Positions 52,669 to 62,232 of a stretch of DNA of 64,000 bases are shown here, piece after piece. Source of the stretch: Streptomyces sp. TG1A-8 (lineage in GTDB: Bacteria > Actinomycetota > Actinomycetes > Streptomycetales > Streptomycetaceae). Numbering within the stretch: the stretch's first letter is position 1; each line of letters starts with the position of its first letter. The DNA is taken from assembly GCF_030499535.1 (NCBI RefSeq), contig NZ_JASTLB010000001.1:5828001-5892000 (forward strand). The letters are read 5' to 3'. A program made the translations under genes and the position numbers. The notes beneath the pieces were generated by a model. It searched no databases. It was given only the letters and a program-made list of their open reading frames with translations, and was not told where the DNA came from.

Positions 52669-53547
52669 GTGAGTGAGCAGGCCGAGTGGAGTGACACGCA
52701 GGCCCCGGCCCCGTCGGCGTCCGCCGCCGTCACCCCCGCCGACGCCGCCGACGCGGCGCGGCTCGTCGCCTTCGGGCTGCAGCCCAAGCTGCAGCCCGCG
52801 CGGGACCAGGAGTACACCGAGCTGCTGCGCCGCCACCGGGACGACCCCGCGTTCGCACGGCTCGCCGACGCCGTCGCCGCCGGTCTCGGCCTCGTCGTGC
52901 TGGAGGTCTCCCCGCGCGCGGGGATGGCCGTCACCGCCGCCGAGGACTCGGTGTTCGCCGTCCGCATGGGCGACTACGCGCGCCGCACCGCCGCCGACTC
53001 CGGCGACCGCTTCCTGCACGGCCTGGCCCATCTGGCCGTCGCCGTGCTGGCGTTCCCGCGCCCCGAGGACCTGGCCGACGACTCCTACATCGGCCGGGTC
53101 ACCGTCAACGGCGTCGACGCCTTCGTCCGGCAGGCCTGCCGACGCCTGGAGGAACGCGCCGAGGAAGAGGGCCGCAACACCGACCCCGAGACCGACGCGC
53201 CCGGCCTGGAGTCGGCCTGGCGGATCTGGGCCCGGCGCAGCGCCGCCGGAGCCACCAAGGACGCCCGCCGGCTGCCCGGTTCCACCACCGGGATCGTCGG
53301 CAAGGCGGTCGCCTTCCTGACCGACTCGGGCTTCCTGCAGCGCACCGGCGACGACAACGGCGGCACCTACCGCACCACGGCCCGCTACCAGCTCCAGGTC
53401 CGCGACATGGCCGGCAGCGCCGCGCTGGCCGAACTGCTGGAGCTGGGCGTCGTCCCGGTCACCGACGGCACGGCCGGCCTGCTCCCCGCCGAGGACACCG
53501 AGGACCTGGACCTGGTGGCCGACGCGGGGCTGCCGTTCCACTCCTGA
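52669..53547 (+). CDS. KITE-like (MukE/JetB-type) subunit of an SMC complex
   Basis: 292 residues predicted to hold two winged-helix domains: DAARLVAFGLQPKLQPARDQEYTELLRRHRDD at the start, and a second one around residues 200-250 ending in VAFLTDSGFLQRTGDDNGGTYRTTARYQLQVRDMAG. This wHTH repetition, the length and the position between kleisin and SMC genes fit MukE/MksE-type accessory subunits. GAGGAG lies before the GTG at 52669. The gap to the first gene is 106 bp, and 74 bp separate it from the SMC gene. Confidence 0.68.
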   Translation: MSEQAEWSDTQAPAPSASAAVTPADAADAARLVAFGLQPKLQPARDQEYTELLRRHRDDPAFARLADAVAAGLGLVVLEVSPRAGMAVTAAEDSVFAVRMGDYARRTAADSGDRFLHGLAHLAVAVLAFPRPEDLADDSYIGRVTVNGVDAFVRQACRRLEERAEEEGRNTDPETDAPGLESAWRIWARRSAAGATKDARRLPGSTTGIVGKAVAFLTDSGFLQRTGDDNGGTYRTTARYQLQVRDMAGSAALAELLELGVVPVTDGTAGLLPAEDTEDLDLVADAGLPFHS

Positions 53548-53621
53548 GGGCCGCGCACCCGAAGGCGCCGCCCACCCCGCACCACCGCACGATGTCCGAA
53601 GACTTACGACGAGAGTCCGCC

Positions 53622-56600
53622 ATGTACGAGCTGTCCCGGGTCCGCCTCTACTCCATCGGGCCCGCCGGTGCGCGCTACGCCGACACCGTGCTTGACCTGC
53701 GCGGTGTCGGCGAACCGGTGCCCGACCCCGCGCCCATGCAGGCGGAGTTCTTCGCGGAGGAGCCGTCCGGCCCGCCGCGCCGCCCCGCACCCGCGGGCGT
53801 GCTGTTCCTGGAGAACGGCGGCGGCAAGTCCGTCCTGCTCAAGCTGATCTTCTCGGTGATGCTGCCCGGCCACCGCAACACGCTGGGCGGCGCCAGCTCC
53901 GGCGTGCTGCGCAAGTTCCTGCTCGCCGACGACTGCGGACACGTGGCCCTGGAGTGGCAGCACGTGCTGACCGGCGAGTGCGTCGTCGTCGGCAAGGTCA
54001 GCGAGTGGCGCGGGCGCCAGGTCTCCAACGACCCCCGCAAGTTCGCCGAGGCCTGGTACTCCTTCCGCCCCGGACCCGGGCTCAGCCTGGACAGCCTCCC
54101 CGTCGCCGAGTCCACCGCCGTACGGCCGCCCGTCGAGGGCCAGTCGGGCGCCCAGGGCCGCCGCCGCACCATGAAGGGCTTCCGGGACGCCCTCACCGAG
54201 GCCGGCAAGGCCTATCCGCACCTGGAGGTGCACTGGGAGGAGATCCACGACCGCTGGATCGAGCACCTCGGTGACCTCGGCCTCGACCCCGAGCTCTTCC
54301 GCTACCAGAGGGAGATGAACGCGGACGAGGGCGAGGCCGCCGGTCTGTTCGCGGTCAAGAAGGACTCCGACTTCACCGACCTGCTGCTGCGCGCCGTCAC
54401 CGACACCCGTGACACCGACGGCCTCGCCGACCTCGTCAGCGGCTTCGGCAACAAGCTGGGCCGGCGCGCCGAACTGATCGCCGAACGCGACTTCACCGCC
54501 GGCTCGGTCGACCTGCTCGGGCGGATCGTCGAGGCCGCCGACGCCCGCGCCCGCGCCCGGGACGTCCACGCCGGCGCCGAACGCCGCACCCGCACCCTGG
54601 CCCGGCGGCTGTCCGCCCGGGCCGTGCGGGAGCGGGCGCGGGCCGCCGACCTCGCCCAGCGGGTCACGGCCGCCGCCGACGCGGTCACGCACGCCGGGGG
54701 CGCCCGCGAGCGCAGCGCCCGCATCGCCGCCGAACTCGCCTACCGGCACGCCTCCCTGGCGCTCGCCGCAGCCGAGAAGTCCGCCGCCGCGCAGAAGCGC
54801 GAGCTGGCCGACGCGCGCACCCTGCACTCCGCCTGGCAGGCCGCCGAGGCCGTCCTGCGCCACCGCGCCGCCGCCGACCGCGTCGCGCGCGTGTCCGCCG
54901 CCATCCAGGAGGCGGAACGGGACGCCGCCCCCGCCCTCGCCGCCCGCGCCAGGGCCGCCGCGGACCTCGTACGCGCCCTGCAGGCCGCCGCCGGGCGCGC
55001 CGAGGCCCTCGCCAACGAGGAGGAGGAGCGCTCCGCCGCGCTCCAGGAGGTCGGCGACGCCGCCCACCGGGACTCCACCGGCGCGGCCACCGAGGCGCAG
55101 CGCGCCCGCAGCGAGGCCGGACACCTGCGCCAGCGCCTCGCCGAGGTCGAGCAGGAGACCGCCGAGGCGGTCCGCGCGGGCTGGCTCGACGACAGCGCCC
55201 CGGACGCCGACCCCGCGCGCGCGGCGCTCGCCGCCAGCGACGCCGGGAAGACCGCCGTGGCCGCCTGGGACGCGGCCCGCGAGGCCGCCCGACGGGCCAC
55301 CGAGCACGCCCGGGAGGCGGCCGCCGCCGAGTCCCGCGCGGAGCTGACCGCGGCCCGCGCGGCGGACGCCGCGACCGCCGCCGAGCGCGCCCACGCCGCC
55401 GAGCGGCGCCTGGCCGAGGCACTGGCGGCCGAGGAACGGTTCGCCGAGCTGCTGAGCCTGCCCGGCGCCCCGGGACCCGGCCGGGCCCGGGTGCCCGGCC
55501 CCCGGACCGAGGCGGACGGCACGGCCGGTGCCCGCACCGGCGCCGACCGCGGCACGGCGGACGCCGAGCGCGGCGCCGACCGGTACGGCGCCGGCGAGCC
55601 GGTGCGCTCCGGCGCGGACGGCACCGGGCGTCCGCCCGCCGACGGCCCGCTGACCCCCCAGGACCTGGACCGCTTCGCCGACGAGCTGCGCGAACTGCTC
55701 GACGACGCCGTCGGCTCCGCCGAACGCCACCTCTTCGACCTGCGCACCGCCGCCGCCGACGACGCCCGCATCCTCGGCGCCCTCGGCGACGGCGGGCTGC
55801 TGCCGCCCGGCCCGGACGTGCTGGCCACCGTCGAGTTCCTCGGCGAGCACGGCATCCCCGCGCTGCCCGGCTGGCGCTACCTCGCGCAGGCCGTCGACCC
55901 CGCCGACCACGCCCGCGTGCTCGCCGCCCGCCCCGAACTGGTCGACGGCGTCATCATCACCGATCCCGACACGCACGCGCGGGCCCGCCGGACACTCGGC
56001 GAGGCCGCCCTGCTGCCCCGTTCCGCGGTGGCCGTCGGCACCGCCGCCGCGCTGCTCGCCCCCACCCCGGCGGCCGACGCCACCTCCGGTGACGTCTTCC
56101 TCGTCCCGCCGAACCCCGCCATGCACGACGAGCACGCCGCCGACGAGGAGCGGCAGGCGCTGCGCGCCCGGGCCACCGCGCGCGACGAGGAGATCCGCAC
56201 CCTCGCCGCCCGCCTCGGCAAGGACCGCGAACTGGCCGCACGGCTCGCCTCCTGGCGCACCGGCTGCCCGGCCGGCCGGCTCACCGAGCTGGCCGAAGCG
56301 GCCCGGGACGCGCGCGCGTTCGCCGAGGAGGCCGAGGCCGAGCTGGCCAAGACCCGGACCGTGCGCGCGGAGGCCGACGAGGCCGCCGCCGAGGCCGTGC
56401 AGGTCCGCGACGAACGGCAGGAGGCCGCGCAGAGGGCCCGCCGCGCCGCCGACGCCCTCGCCGGGCTCGCCTTCCGGCTGCGCGAGCGCGCCGGCTGGCA
56501 GGCGAAGCTCCGCGAACTCGTCGACGAGGCCGCCGAGTCGGAGGCCCGGGCCCAGGCCTGCCTGGAGCGTGCCCGCGCGGCCGACGAGGACCGCCGCGCC

Positions 56601-58349
56601 GCCCAGCGGGCCGCCGACGACGCCCGCCGCACCGCGCGGGCCCTGCGCGCCGAGCGCGCCGAGATCGCCGGTGCCCCCGACGACGTGCCGGAGGGCGGCG
56701 AGGACGCGCCGAAGGCGTCCCTGCCCGCCCTGCGCGAGGCCTACCGGGCCGCTTCCCAGGTCTACGAGAAGGTCGGTGTCGGCGCCGACCTGCGCGCCGA
56801 ACAGGCCCGCGCGGAGAGCGACGAGAGCGCGGCCCGCGCCGAGCTGGACCGGCTCAGCAACAAGGTCCGCACCCGGGCCGAGCAGCTGCTGCAGTCCCCG
56901 GACGGCTCCGACGGCCCCTCCCGGCAGGCGGCCGCCGCGCGCGCCGAGGAACTGGTGCAGTTGCTGGAGACCCGCATGTCCACCGCGAGCGAGCAGCTCG
57001 GCCGGCTGCGCGGCGAGACCGAGCGCCTCGCCCCCGAGGACGGCGAGGCGCACACCGAGCTGCCCGGGGAACTCGTCCCGCGCGACGCCGAGCACGCCCA
57101 GGCGCTGCTGCGCACCGCCACCGCCGAACTCGCCGCCCGCACCGATGCGCTGGCCGAGGCCCGCGGGGCCCACGCCGAGCTGCTGGAGGCGCACCGGGCC
57201 GCCGAGGACGCCGCCGGCGGCTTCGACGAGATCGCCGCGATGCTCCGCGACCTGCTGCGCGAGCACGTTCCCGAGGAGGGGCGCGAGGAGCCGGAGCCGT
57301 ATCCCGGCACCCTGGAGGAGGCCCGGCACTCGGCCGCCGAGACCCGCCGCTCGCTGCGCGGCTGCGCCGCCGACCTGTCCACCGCCGAGACGGCCGTGCG
57401 CGAGGCGGGCGACGTGCTCGTCCGGCACGCCAACTCCACGCGCTACGAACAGGTCCGCACCCCGGCCCGGCAGCAGATCCGCGAGCTGCCCGCCGCCGCA
57501 CTGCCCGAGCACGCGCAGAAGTGGGCCGACGCCTTCGCGCCCCGGCTGCGCGTCCTCACCGACGAGCTGGCGCAGCTGGAACGGAACCGGGACTCGATCG
57601 TGGACCGGCTGCGCGGTCTCGTGGAGTCGGCGCTGGCGACGCTGCGGTCCGCCCAGCGCCTCTCCCGCCTGCCCGAGGGGCTCGGCGAGTGGTCGGGGCA
57701 GGAGTTCCTGCGCATCCGCTTCGAGGAGCCCGACCAGGCGACGCTCACCGAACGGCTCGGCGAGGTCGTCGACGAGGCCACGCGCGCGGCCGTGAGGAAG
57801 AACTCCGACCTGCGCCGCGACGGCATGTCCCTGCTGCTGCGCGGAGTGGCCGCGGCACTGCAGCCCAGGGGAGTGGCCGTGGAGATCCTCAAGCCCGACG
57901 CCGTCCTGCGCGCCGAGCGGGTGCCCGTCGGGCAGATGGGCGACGTCTTCTCCGGAGGCCAGCTGCTGACCGCGGCCATCGCGCTGTACTGCACGATGGC
58001 CGCGCTCCGGTCGAACGACCGGGGCCGGGACAAGCACCGGCACGCGGGCACGCTGTTCCTCGACAACCCCATCGGCCGCGCCAACGCCACCTACCTGCTG
58101 GAGCTGCAGCGGGCCGTGTCCGACGCGCTGGGCGTGCAGCTGCTGTACACGACCGGCCTGTTCGACACGACCGCGTTGGCGGAGTTCCCGCTGGTCATCC
58201 GGTTGCGCAACGACGCCGACCTCCGGGCGGGCCTGAAGTACATCAGCGTGGAGGAACACCTCCGGCCGGGGCTGCCCCAGCAGCCGCAGGCGGGGGAGGC
58301 GGTCCACAGCGAGATCACCGCGACGCGGATGTTCAAGCGGCCGGCCTGA
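53622..58349 (+). CDS. SMC-like ATPase (MukB/JetC-type), 1575 residues
   Basis: The N-terminal head carries a Walker A-like LENGGGKSVLLKL (about residues 63-75). Two long Ala/Glu/Arg-rich coiled coils (about 290-600 and 840-1330) flank a central globular hinge (about 670-830) preceded by a low-complexity Gly/Asp linker (about 625-675). The C-terminal head has signature FSGGQLLTAAIAL (about 1443) and Walker B TLFLDNPIG with D1481 followed by Asn instead of the usual Glu. Length and order fit condensin-like SMC proteins. I chose the ATG at 53622 (MYELSRVRLYSIGPAGARY); an ATG at 53592 is in frame. No toprim/nuclease gene (JetD) follows. Confidence 0.82.
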   Translation: MYELSRVRLYSIGPAGARYADTVLDLRGVGEPVPDPAPMQAEFFAEEPSGPPRRPAPAGVLFLENGGGKSVLLKLIFSVMLPGHRNTLGGASSGVLRKFLLADDCGHVALEWQHVLTGECVVVGKVSEWRGRQVSNDPRKFAEAWYSFRPGPGLSLDSLPVAESTAVRPPVEGQSGAQGRRRTMKGFRDALTEAGKAYPHLEVHWEEIHDRWIEHLGDLGLDPELFRYQREMNADEGEAAGLFAVKKDSDFTDLLLRAVTDTRDTDGLADLVSGFGNKLGRRAELIAERDFTAGSVDLLGRIVEAADARARARDVHAGAERRTRTLARRLSARAVRERARAADLAQRVTAAADAVTHAGGARERSARIAAELAYRHASLALAAAEKSAAAQKRELADARTLHSAWQAAEAVLRHRAAADRVARVSAAIQEAERDAAPALAARARAAADLVRALQAAAGRAEALANEEEERSAALQEVGDAAHRDSTGAATEAQRARSEAGHLRQRLAEVEQETAEAVRAGWLDDSAPDADPARAALAASDAGKTAVAAWDAAREAARRATEHAREAAAAESRAELTAARAADAATAAERAHAAERRLAEALAAEERFAELLSLPGAPGPGRARVPGPRTEADGTAGARTGADRGTADAERGADRYGAGEPVRSGADGTGRPPADGPLTPQDLDRFADELRELLDDAVGSAERHLFDLRTAAADDARILGALGDGGLLPPGPDVLATVEFLGEHGIPALPGWRYLAQAVDPADHARVLAARPELVDGVIITDPDTHARARRTLGEAALLPRSAVAVGTAAALLAPTPAADATSGDVFLVPPNPAMHDEHAADEERQALRARATARDEEIRTLAARLGKDRELAARLASWRTGCPAGRLTELAEAARDARAFAEEAEAELAKTRTVRAEADEAAAEAVQVRDERQEAAQRARRAADALAGLAFRLRERAGWQAKLRELVDEAAESEARAQACLERARAADEDRRAAQRAADDARRTARALRAERAEIAGAPDDVPEGGEDAPKASLPALREAYRAASQVYEKVGVGADLRAEQARAESDESAARAELDRLSNKVRTRAEQLLQSPDGSDGPSRQAAAARAEELVQLLETRMSTASEQLGRLRGETERLAPEDGEAHTELPGELVPRDAEHAQALLRTATAELAARTDALAEARGAHAELLEAHRAAEDAAGGFDEIAAMLRDLLREHVPEEGREEPEPYPGTLEEARHSAAETRRSLRGCAADLSTAETAVREAGDVLVRHANSTRYEQVRTPARQQIRELPAAALPEHAQKWADAFAPRLRVLTDELAQLERNRDSIVDRLRGLVESALATLRSAQRLSRLPEGLGEWSGQEFLRIRFEEPDQATLTERLGEVVDEATRAAVRKNSDLRRDGMSLLLRGVAAALQPRGVAVEILKPDAVLRAERVPVGQMGDVFSGGQLLTAAIALYCTMAALRSNDRGRDKHRHAGTLFLDNPIGRANATYLLELQRAVSDALGVQLLYTTGLFDTTALAEFPLVIRLRNDADLRAGLKYISVEEHLRPGLPQQPQAGEAVHSEITATRMFKRPA

Positions 58350-58433
58350 CCCCCGCGCGCCGCGGCCGGTCCCGGCGCGCGGCCGGTCCCGGCGGCGAAG
58401 GCGCGGACCGGCCGCGCCCCTGCGCGCGAGCGG

Positions 58434-58979
58434 TCAGGAATGCGACAGCTGCCCCGCGCCGCCCCGTCGGCGTATCCGCCTCTGCTCCCGCGACGCGGCC
58501 CGCTCCTGGCGCCGGCGGGCGCGCCGCTCGCGGCGCAGCGAACGGGCCGTGCTGCTCGGCTCGGAGACCACGCCGTGACGCTGGCTCCACACCTGGCGGG
58601 TCACCCAGACGTCGACCACGCCCCAGGTGGCCACCACCGTGCTGGCCACACTGCTGATCACCATCGGGAACGCCAGCCAGGACCCGGCCATCGTGCACAG
58701 GAACGCCACCATCGCCTGGATCAGCGTCACCGAGACGATCAGCACCGCGCGCACGGCCGCCGTACGCACCGGATCGGGCAGCCGGCGCCGCCGCGCGGGC
58801 TCCTCGACCCACAACGGCCGGTGGCACGACTCGTGTCGTCCTTCGCGTTGCCCCTCGGCGGACTCCCCGGAGCGCCCATGCGCCGGATTGTCCCGATCCG
58901 ATGCCTCAAGGCCCCGCCGCGCCGCCGGGCGCTCCGCCACGCCTTCCTCGGGCGCCCCGCGCCGCTCCGCCGTCCCCAT
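58434..58979 (-). CDS. Two-helix membrane protein with charged tails
   Basis: 181 residues. A long charged N-terminal half is followed by two transmembrane helices (about 90-115, AVLIVSVTLIQAMVAFLCTMAGSW, and about 120-142, MVISSVASTVVATWGVVDVWV). The C-terminus is strongly basic (RSLRRERRARRRQERAASREQRRIRRR) and could contact nucleic acid or phospholipid. GGGGAG precedes the ATG at 58979. It converges on the SMC gene and is divergent from the conservon. No family recognised. Confidence 0.6.
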   Translation of the reverse strand: MGTAERRGAPEEGVAERPAARRGLEASDRDNPAHGRSGESAEGQREGRHESCHRPLWVEEPARRRRLPDPVRTAAVRAVLIVSVTLIQAMVAFLCTMAGSWLAFPMVISSVASTVVATWGVVDVWVTRQVWSQRHGVVSEPSSTARSLRRERRARRRQERAASREQRRIRRRGGAGQLSHS

Positions 58980-59394
58980 CACCGTGTCACTCCCCACCGC
59001 AGGCAGTCCCCTCACCCGGTGTCCGTGGACCCCGTCTCCCCAGTGGCTGCCCGGCTTGCGCTGTTTTACGCCGCCGGGGCGCGGCATGCGGCTGCTGTGG
59101 CCGATTCCACGCCCGCTTCCCGTGAAAGGACGAACGGCGGCCCGGAAAGATTCCCGGTGGCGAAAGATTCCGGCCAACCAGTTGTCCGTACTGCGCCGAT
59201 GGGCCCCCGGCGGCCGCGTGCCGCACGGGGGCAATCTCCCGCAATGCCCGGACAACTCGCCATCTCTCGCCCCGGATGCGGAAGTTCATCCTCCGGCCAT
59301 GTCTTCGAGTTAACCAGGAGGCGGTAGTAGGCTCGCGCCGTTTGTTAACGCACGTGTGCGCCCCCGGCCGACGGGGGCCGAGCTGGGGGAGGCC
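58980..59394 (+). promoter_or_regulatory. Gene-free region before the conservon
   Basis: No supported gene in this 415-bp gap. Two GTTAAC hexamers occur about 32 bp apart near 59311 and 59343, bracketing GTAGTAGGCT, a plausible -10 region (TAGGCT). GGGGGAGG is the RBS of the kinase gene at 59395. Control elements of conservon promoters are not well known. Confidence 0.4.
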
Positions 59395-62232
59395 ATGCGC
59401 TTTCGCGGGAAGTCGGTCCGCCGGAAGATCGTGGCGCTGCTTCTCGTGCCGCTGGTGTCCCTGGCCGCCATCTGGGGCTTCGCCACGGTGCACACGGGGC
59501 GTGAGGCCGCCGACCTGGTCCGCGTGTCCAGGGTGGTGCAGGACATCGGCTACCCCACCGAGGACGCCGTCCGCGGCCTGCAGCAGGAACGGCGCCAGAG
59601 CCTCGTCTACCTCGCCGACCCGCGGGCCCCCGGTGCCCTCGCGGCGCTGCACCGCGCCCACACCGCCACCGACCGGACCGTCACCGAGCTCCGCAGGCAC
59701 GCCGGGGACCGCGGCCTCCTCGACGGCATGGACGCGGACGACAACGAGCACTTCACCACCGTCCTCGACGCCTTCCACGGGCTGGACGACCTGCGTCGCG
59801 GCGTCCGGGAGCGCTCGGTCACCCGCGCCCAGGCCCTCGACCTCTACAACCGGCTCGTCGACCCCTGCTTCTCCCTGCTCGCCAGCCTGGACGGCATCGA
59901 CGACGTCGAGATGGACAAGCAGGGGCGGGCCCTGGTCAACGTCATCCGTGCCCGGGAACTGCTCTCCCGCGAGGACGCCCTGCTGGGTTCGGCGCTGGTG
60001 GCCGGCCGGCTCTCCCGTGACGAGACCCGGGACGTCTCCGACCTCGCCGCCCAGCGCACCCTGCTGTACGGCATCAGCCTGCCGCTGCTGCCCGCCGCGG
60101 AACGCGACCGGTACGAACGCCTCTGGAAGAGCGCCACCACCGCCCCGCTGCGCACGGCCGAGCGGAACGTGATCGGCACCGGCTCCGCAGTGCCCGGCGG
60201 CGTCACCGCGCGGAACTGGGACACCGCCGCGGCGAACGTCCTGGGCGACCTCGGCCGCCTGGACGACCAGGTCGGCGACCGGCTCCAGGACCGCACGCGG
60301 CCCGTGGCCGTGGGGGTGATCGCCCAGGCGGCCGCCGCCGGCCTCCTCGGCCTCGTCGCCCTCCTGCTCTCCCTGGTGCTCTCCGTGCGCGTCGGCCGCG
60401 GTCTCGTCCGCGACCTCAAGCAGTTGCGCCAGGAGGCGCACGAGGCGTCCGGGGTGCGGCTGCCCAGCGTGATGCGCCGCCTCTCCGCCGGCGAACAGGT
60501 CGACGTCGAGACCGAGGTCCCGCGCCTGGAGTACGAGAAGAACGAGATCGGCGAGGTCGGCCAGGCGCTCAACACCCTGCAGCGCGCGGCCGTCGAGGCA
60601 GCGGTCAAACAGGCCGAACTGCGGGCCGGGGTCTCCGAGGTCTTCGTCAACCTCGCCCGCCGCAGCCAGGTGCTGCTGCACAAGCAGCTCACCCTGCTCG
60701 ACACCATGGAGCGCAGGACCGAGGACACCGACGAACTCGCCGACCTCTTCCGCCTGGACCACCTCACCACCCGCATGCGCCGGCACGCCGAGGGCCTGGT
60801 GATCCTCTCCGGTGCCGCGCCGTCGCGGCAGTGGCGCCGCCCCGTGCAGCTCATGGACGTCGTCCGCGCCGCCGTCGCCGAGGTCGAGGACTACGAACGC
60901 GTCGAGGTCCGCCGCCTGCCGCGCATCGCCGTCAACGGGCCGGCCGTCGCCGACCTCACCCACCTCGTGGCCGAACTCCTGGAGAACGCCACGGTGTTCT
61001 CGCCCCCGCACACCGCCGTCCAGGTCCTCGGCGAACGGGTCTCCAACGGCTTCACCCTGGAGATCCACGACCGGGGGCTCGGCATGACGGCCGAGGCGCT
61101 GCTCGACGCCAACCTCCGGCTCGCCGAGACCCCCGAGTTCGAACTCTCCGACACCGACCGGCTCGGCCTGTTCGTGGTCAGCCGCCTCGCCCGGCGCCAG
61201 CGCGTCCGGGTCTCCCTCCAGCCGTCCCCCTACGGCGGCACCACCGCCGTGGTCTTCATCCCCGACACGCTGCTCAGCGACGACATCCCGGAGACCGACG
61301 GCACCGGCTTCCGCCTCGACCGGGAGCGCTCCCCGCAGGAGGCCGAGCCCACGGCGCGGCGCCTCACCGCGCGTGCGCGGGTGCCGGAGCTGCCGCAGGT
61401 GCCGGGGCTGCCCGCTCTGCCGGCCTCCTTGCTGGGCCCGGTCGAGCTGGAGGCGCCGGTGGACCTGGACGCCCTCGACGACTTCCCCGGGGCGCTGCCG
61501 GAGGAGGACAGCGAGCGCGGCGGACTCTTCCGCCCCCGCCACTTCCCGGCCCGCGCCGACGACCCGGCGGTCCCCCGGCTGAGCGGACTCCCCCCGTCCG
61601 CCTCCCCGCGCGCCGACGACCCCGGGGAACGCACCGGCGGACCCGTACCGCTGCCCCGGCGGCGGACGCCCAAGCTGGTCAGCTCGCACGGCAGGCCGGT
61701 CGCCGGGCAGGGCCCGCGCCGCGACCCGGACGGACAGCCCCCGGCCGGCCCCCGCCGTGCCGAGCCGGGCGGACCGGCCGCGCTGCCGGTCCGCCGCCGC
61801 GAGGAGCCGGACCGGCGGGCCGCGGGGTCCGCCGAGCGCGCCGGGGCACGCCCGGCTGCTCCGGGCGACGGCGGGCACGAGTCCTCCGGGACGCCGTCGC
61901 CGCCCGGGCGCCCCCGGTCCGCGACCGCCGCTTCCGGGGCCGGCCGGGACGACGGCACGCCGCCCGCCGGCGGCACGGCCCCCGCGTCCGCTCCCGGCGC
62001 CGGCCCGCTGCCCCGGCGCCGGCGCCAGGCCAGCCTGGCCCCCCAGCTCAAGCAGGACCCCGAACGGCGCGCCGAACACGAGGCGCGGCCCGAGGACCGC
62101 GACGCCGACGAGGTCCGCAGCCGGATGGCCTCCCTGCAGCGCGGCTGGCAGCGCGGCCGCGAGGAGAACGCCGCCGGCGACGGCGCGCGGAACGGCACAG
62201 CACGAGGAACGACAAAGGGGGACGGTCCATGA
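59395..62232 (+). CDS. Conservon sensor protein, nitrate/nitrite-sensing-domain histidine kinase-like
   Basis: 945 residues. Short cytoplasmic start, TM1 (about 10-32), an extracellular helical NIT-type domain (about 35-300; EERRQSLVYLADPRAPGAL), TM2 (about 303-330), a HAMP-like linker, then a HATPase_c domain with N-box ELLENATVFSPPHT (about 527) and G-boxes. No clear phosphoacceptor His box is seen, as in other CvnA proteins. The C-terminal 300 residues are Pro/Arg-rich and disordered. The ATG at 59395 has GGGGGAGG upstream. First gene of a conservon, coupled to the next by ATGA. Confidence 0.9.
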   Translation: MRFRGKSVRRKIVALLLVPLVSLAAIWGFATVHTGREAADLVRVSRVVQDIGYPTEDAVRGLQQERRQSLVYLADPRAPGALAALHRAHTATDRTVTELRRHAGDRGLLDGMDADDNEHFTTVLDAFHGLDDLRRGVRERSVTRAQALDLYNRLVDPCFSLLASLDGIDDVEMDKQGRALVNVIRARELLSREDALLGSALVAGRLSRDETRDVSDLAAQRTLLYGISLPLLPAAERDRYERLWKSATTAPLRTAERNVIGTGSAVPGGVTARNWDTAAANVLGDLGRLDDQVGDRLQDRTRPVAVGVIAQAAAAGLLGLVALLLSLVLSVRVGRGLVRDLKQLRQEAHEASGVRLPSVMRRLSAGEQVDVETEVPRLEYEKNEIGEVGQALNTLQRAAVEAAVKQAELRAGVSEVFVNLARRSQVLLHKQLTLLDTMERRTEDTDELADLFRLDHLTTRMRRHAEGLVILSGAAPSRQWRRPVQLMDVVRAAVAEVEDYERVEVRRLPRIAVNGPAVADLTHLVAELLENATVFSPPHTAVQVLGERVSNGFTLEIHDRGLGMTAEALLDANLRLAETPEFELSDTDRLGLFVVSRLARRQRVRVSLQPSPYGGTTAVVFIPDTLLSDDIPETDGTGFRLDRERSPQEAEPTARRLTARARVPELPQVPGLPALPASLLGPVELEAPVDLDALDDFPGALPEEDSERGGLFRPRHFPARADDPAVPRLSGLPPSASPRADDPGERTGGPVPLPRRRTPKLVSSHGRPVAGQGPRRDPDGQPPAGPRRAEPGGPAALPVRRREEPDRRAAGSAERAGARPAAPGDGGHESSGTPSPPGRPRSATAASGAGRDDGTPPAGGTAPASAPGAGPLPRRRRQASLAPQLKQDPERRAEHEARPEDRDADEVRSRMASLQRGWQRGREENAAGDGARNGTARGTTKGDGP

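Noticed and set aside
53604..58307. Very long open frame antisense to the SMC gene (about 1570 codons)
   Set aside because: Extreme GC content suppresses stop codons in antisense frames. The translation is Gly/Arg/Val-rich without domains, while the plus strand encodes clear ATPase motifs.
51036..58349. Assignment of the SMC trio to Wadjet type II (TIGR02677-02680)
   Set aside because: The C-terminal Walker B region, subunit lengths and absence of a JetD gene do not match that type as I know it; a MukBEF-like label is safer.
58350..58433. GC-rich direct repeats after the SMC gene (CGGCCGGTCCCGGCG twice)
   Set aside because: Low-complexity GC tract with a short spacing; it could assist termination but offers no specific structure worth a call.
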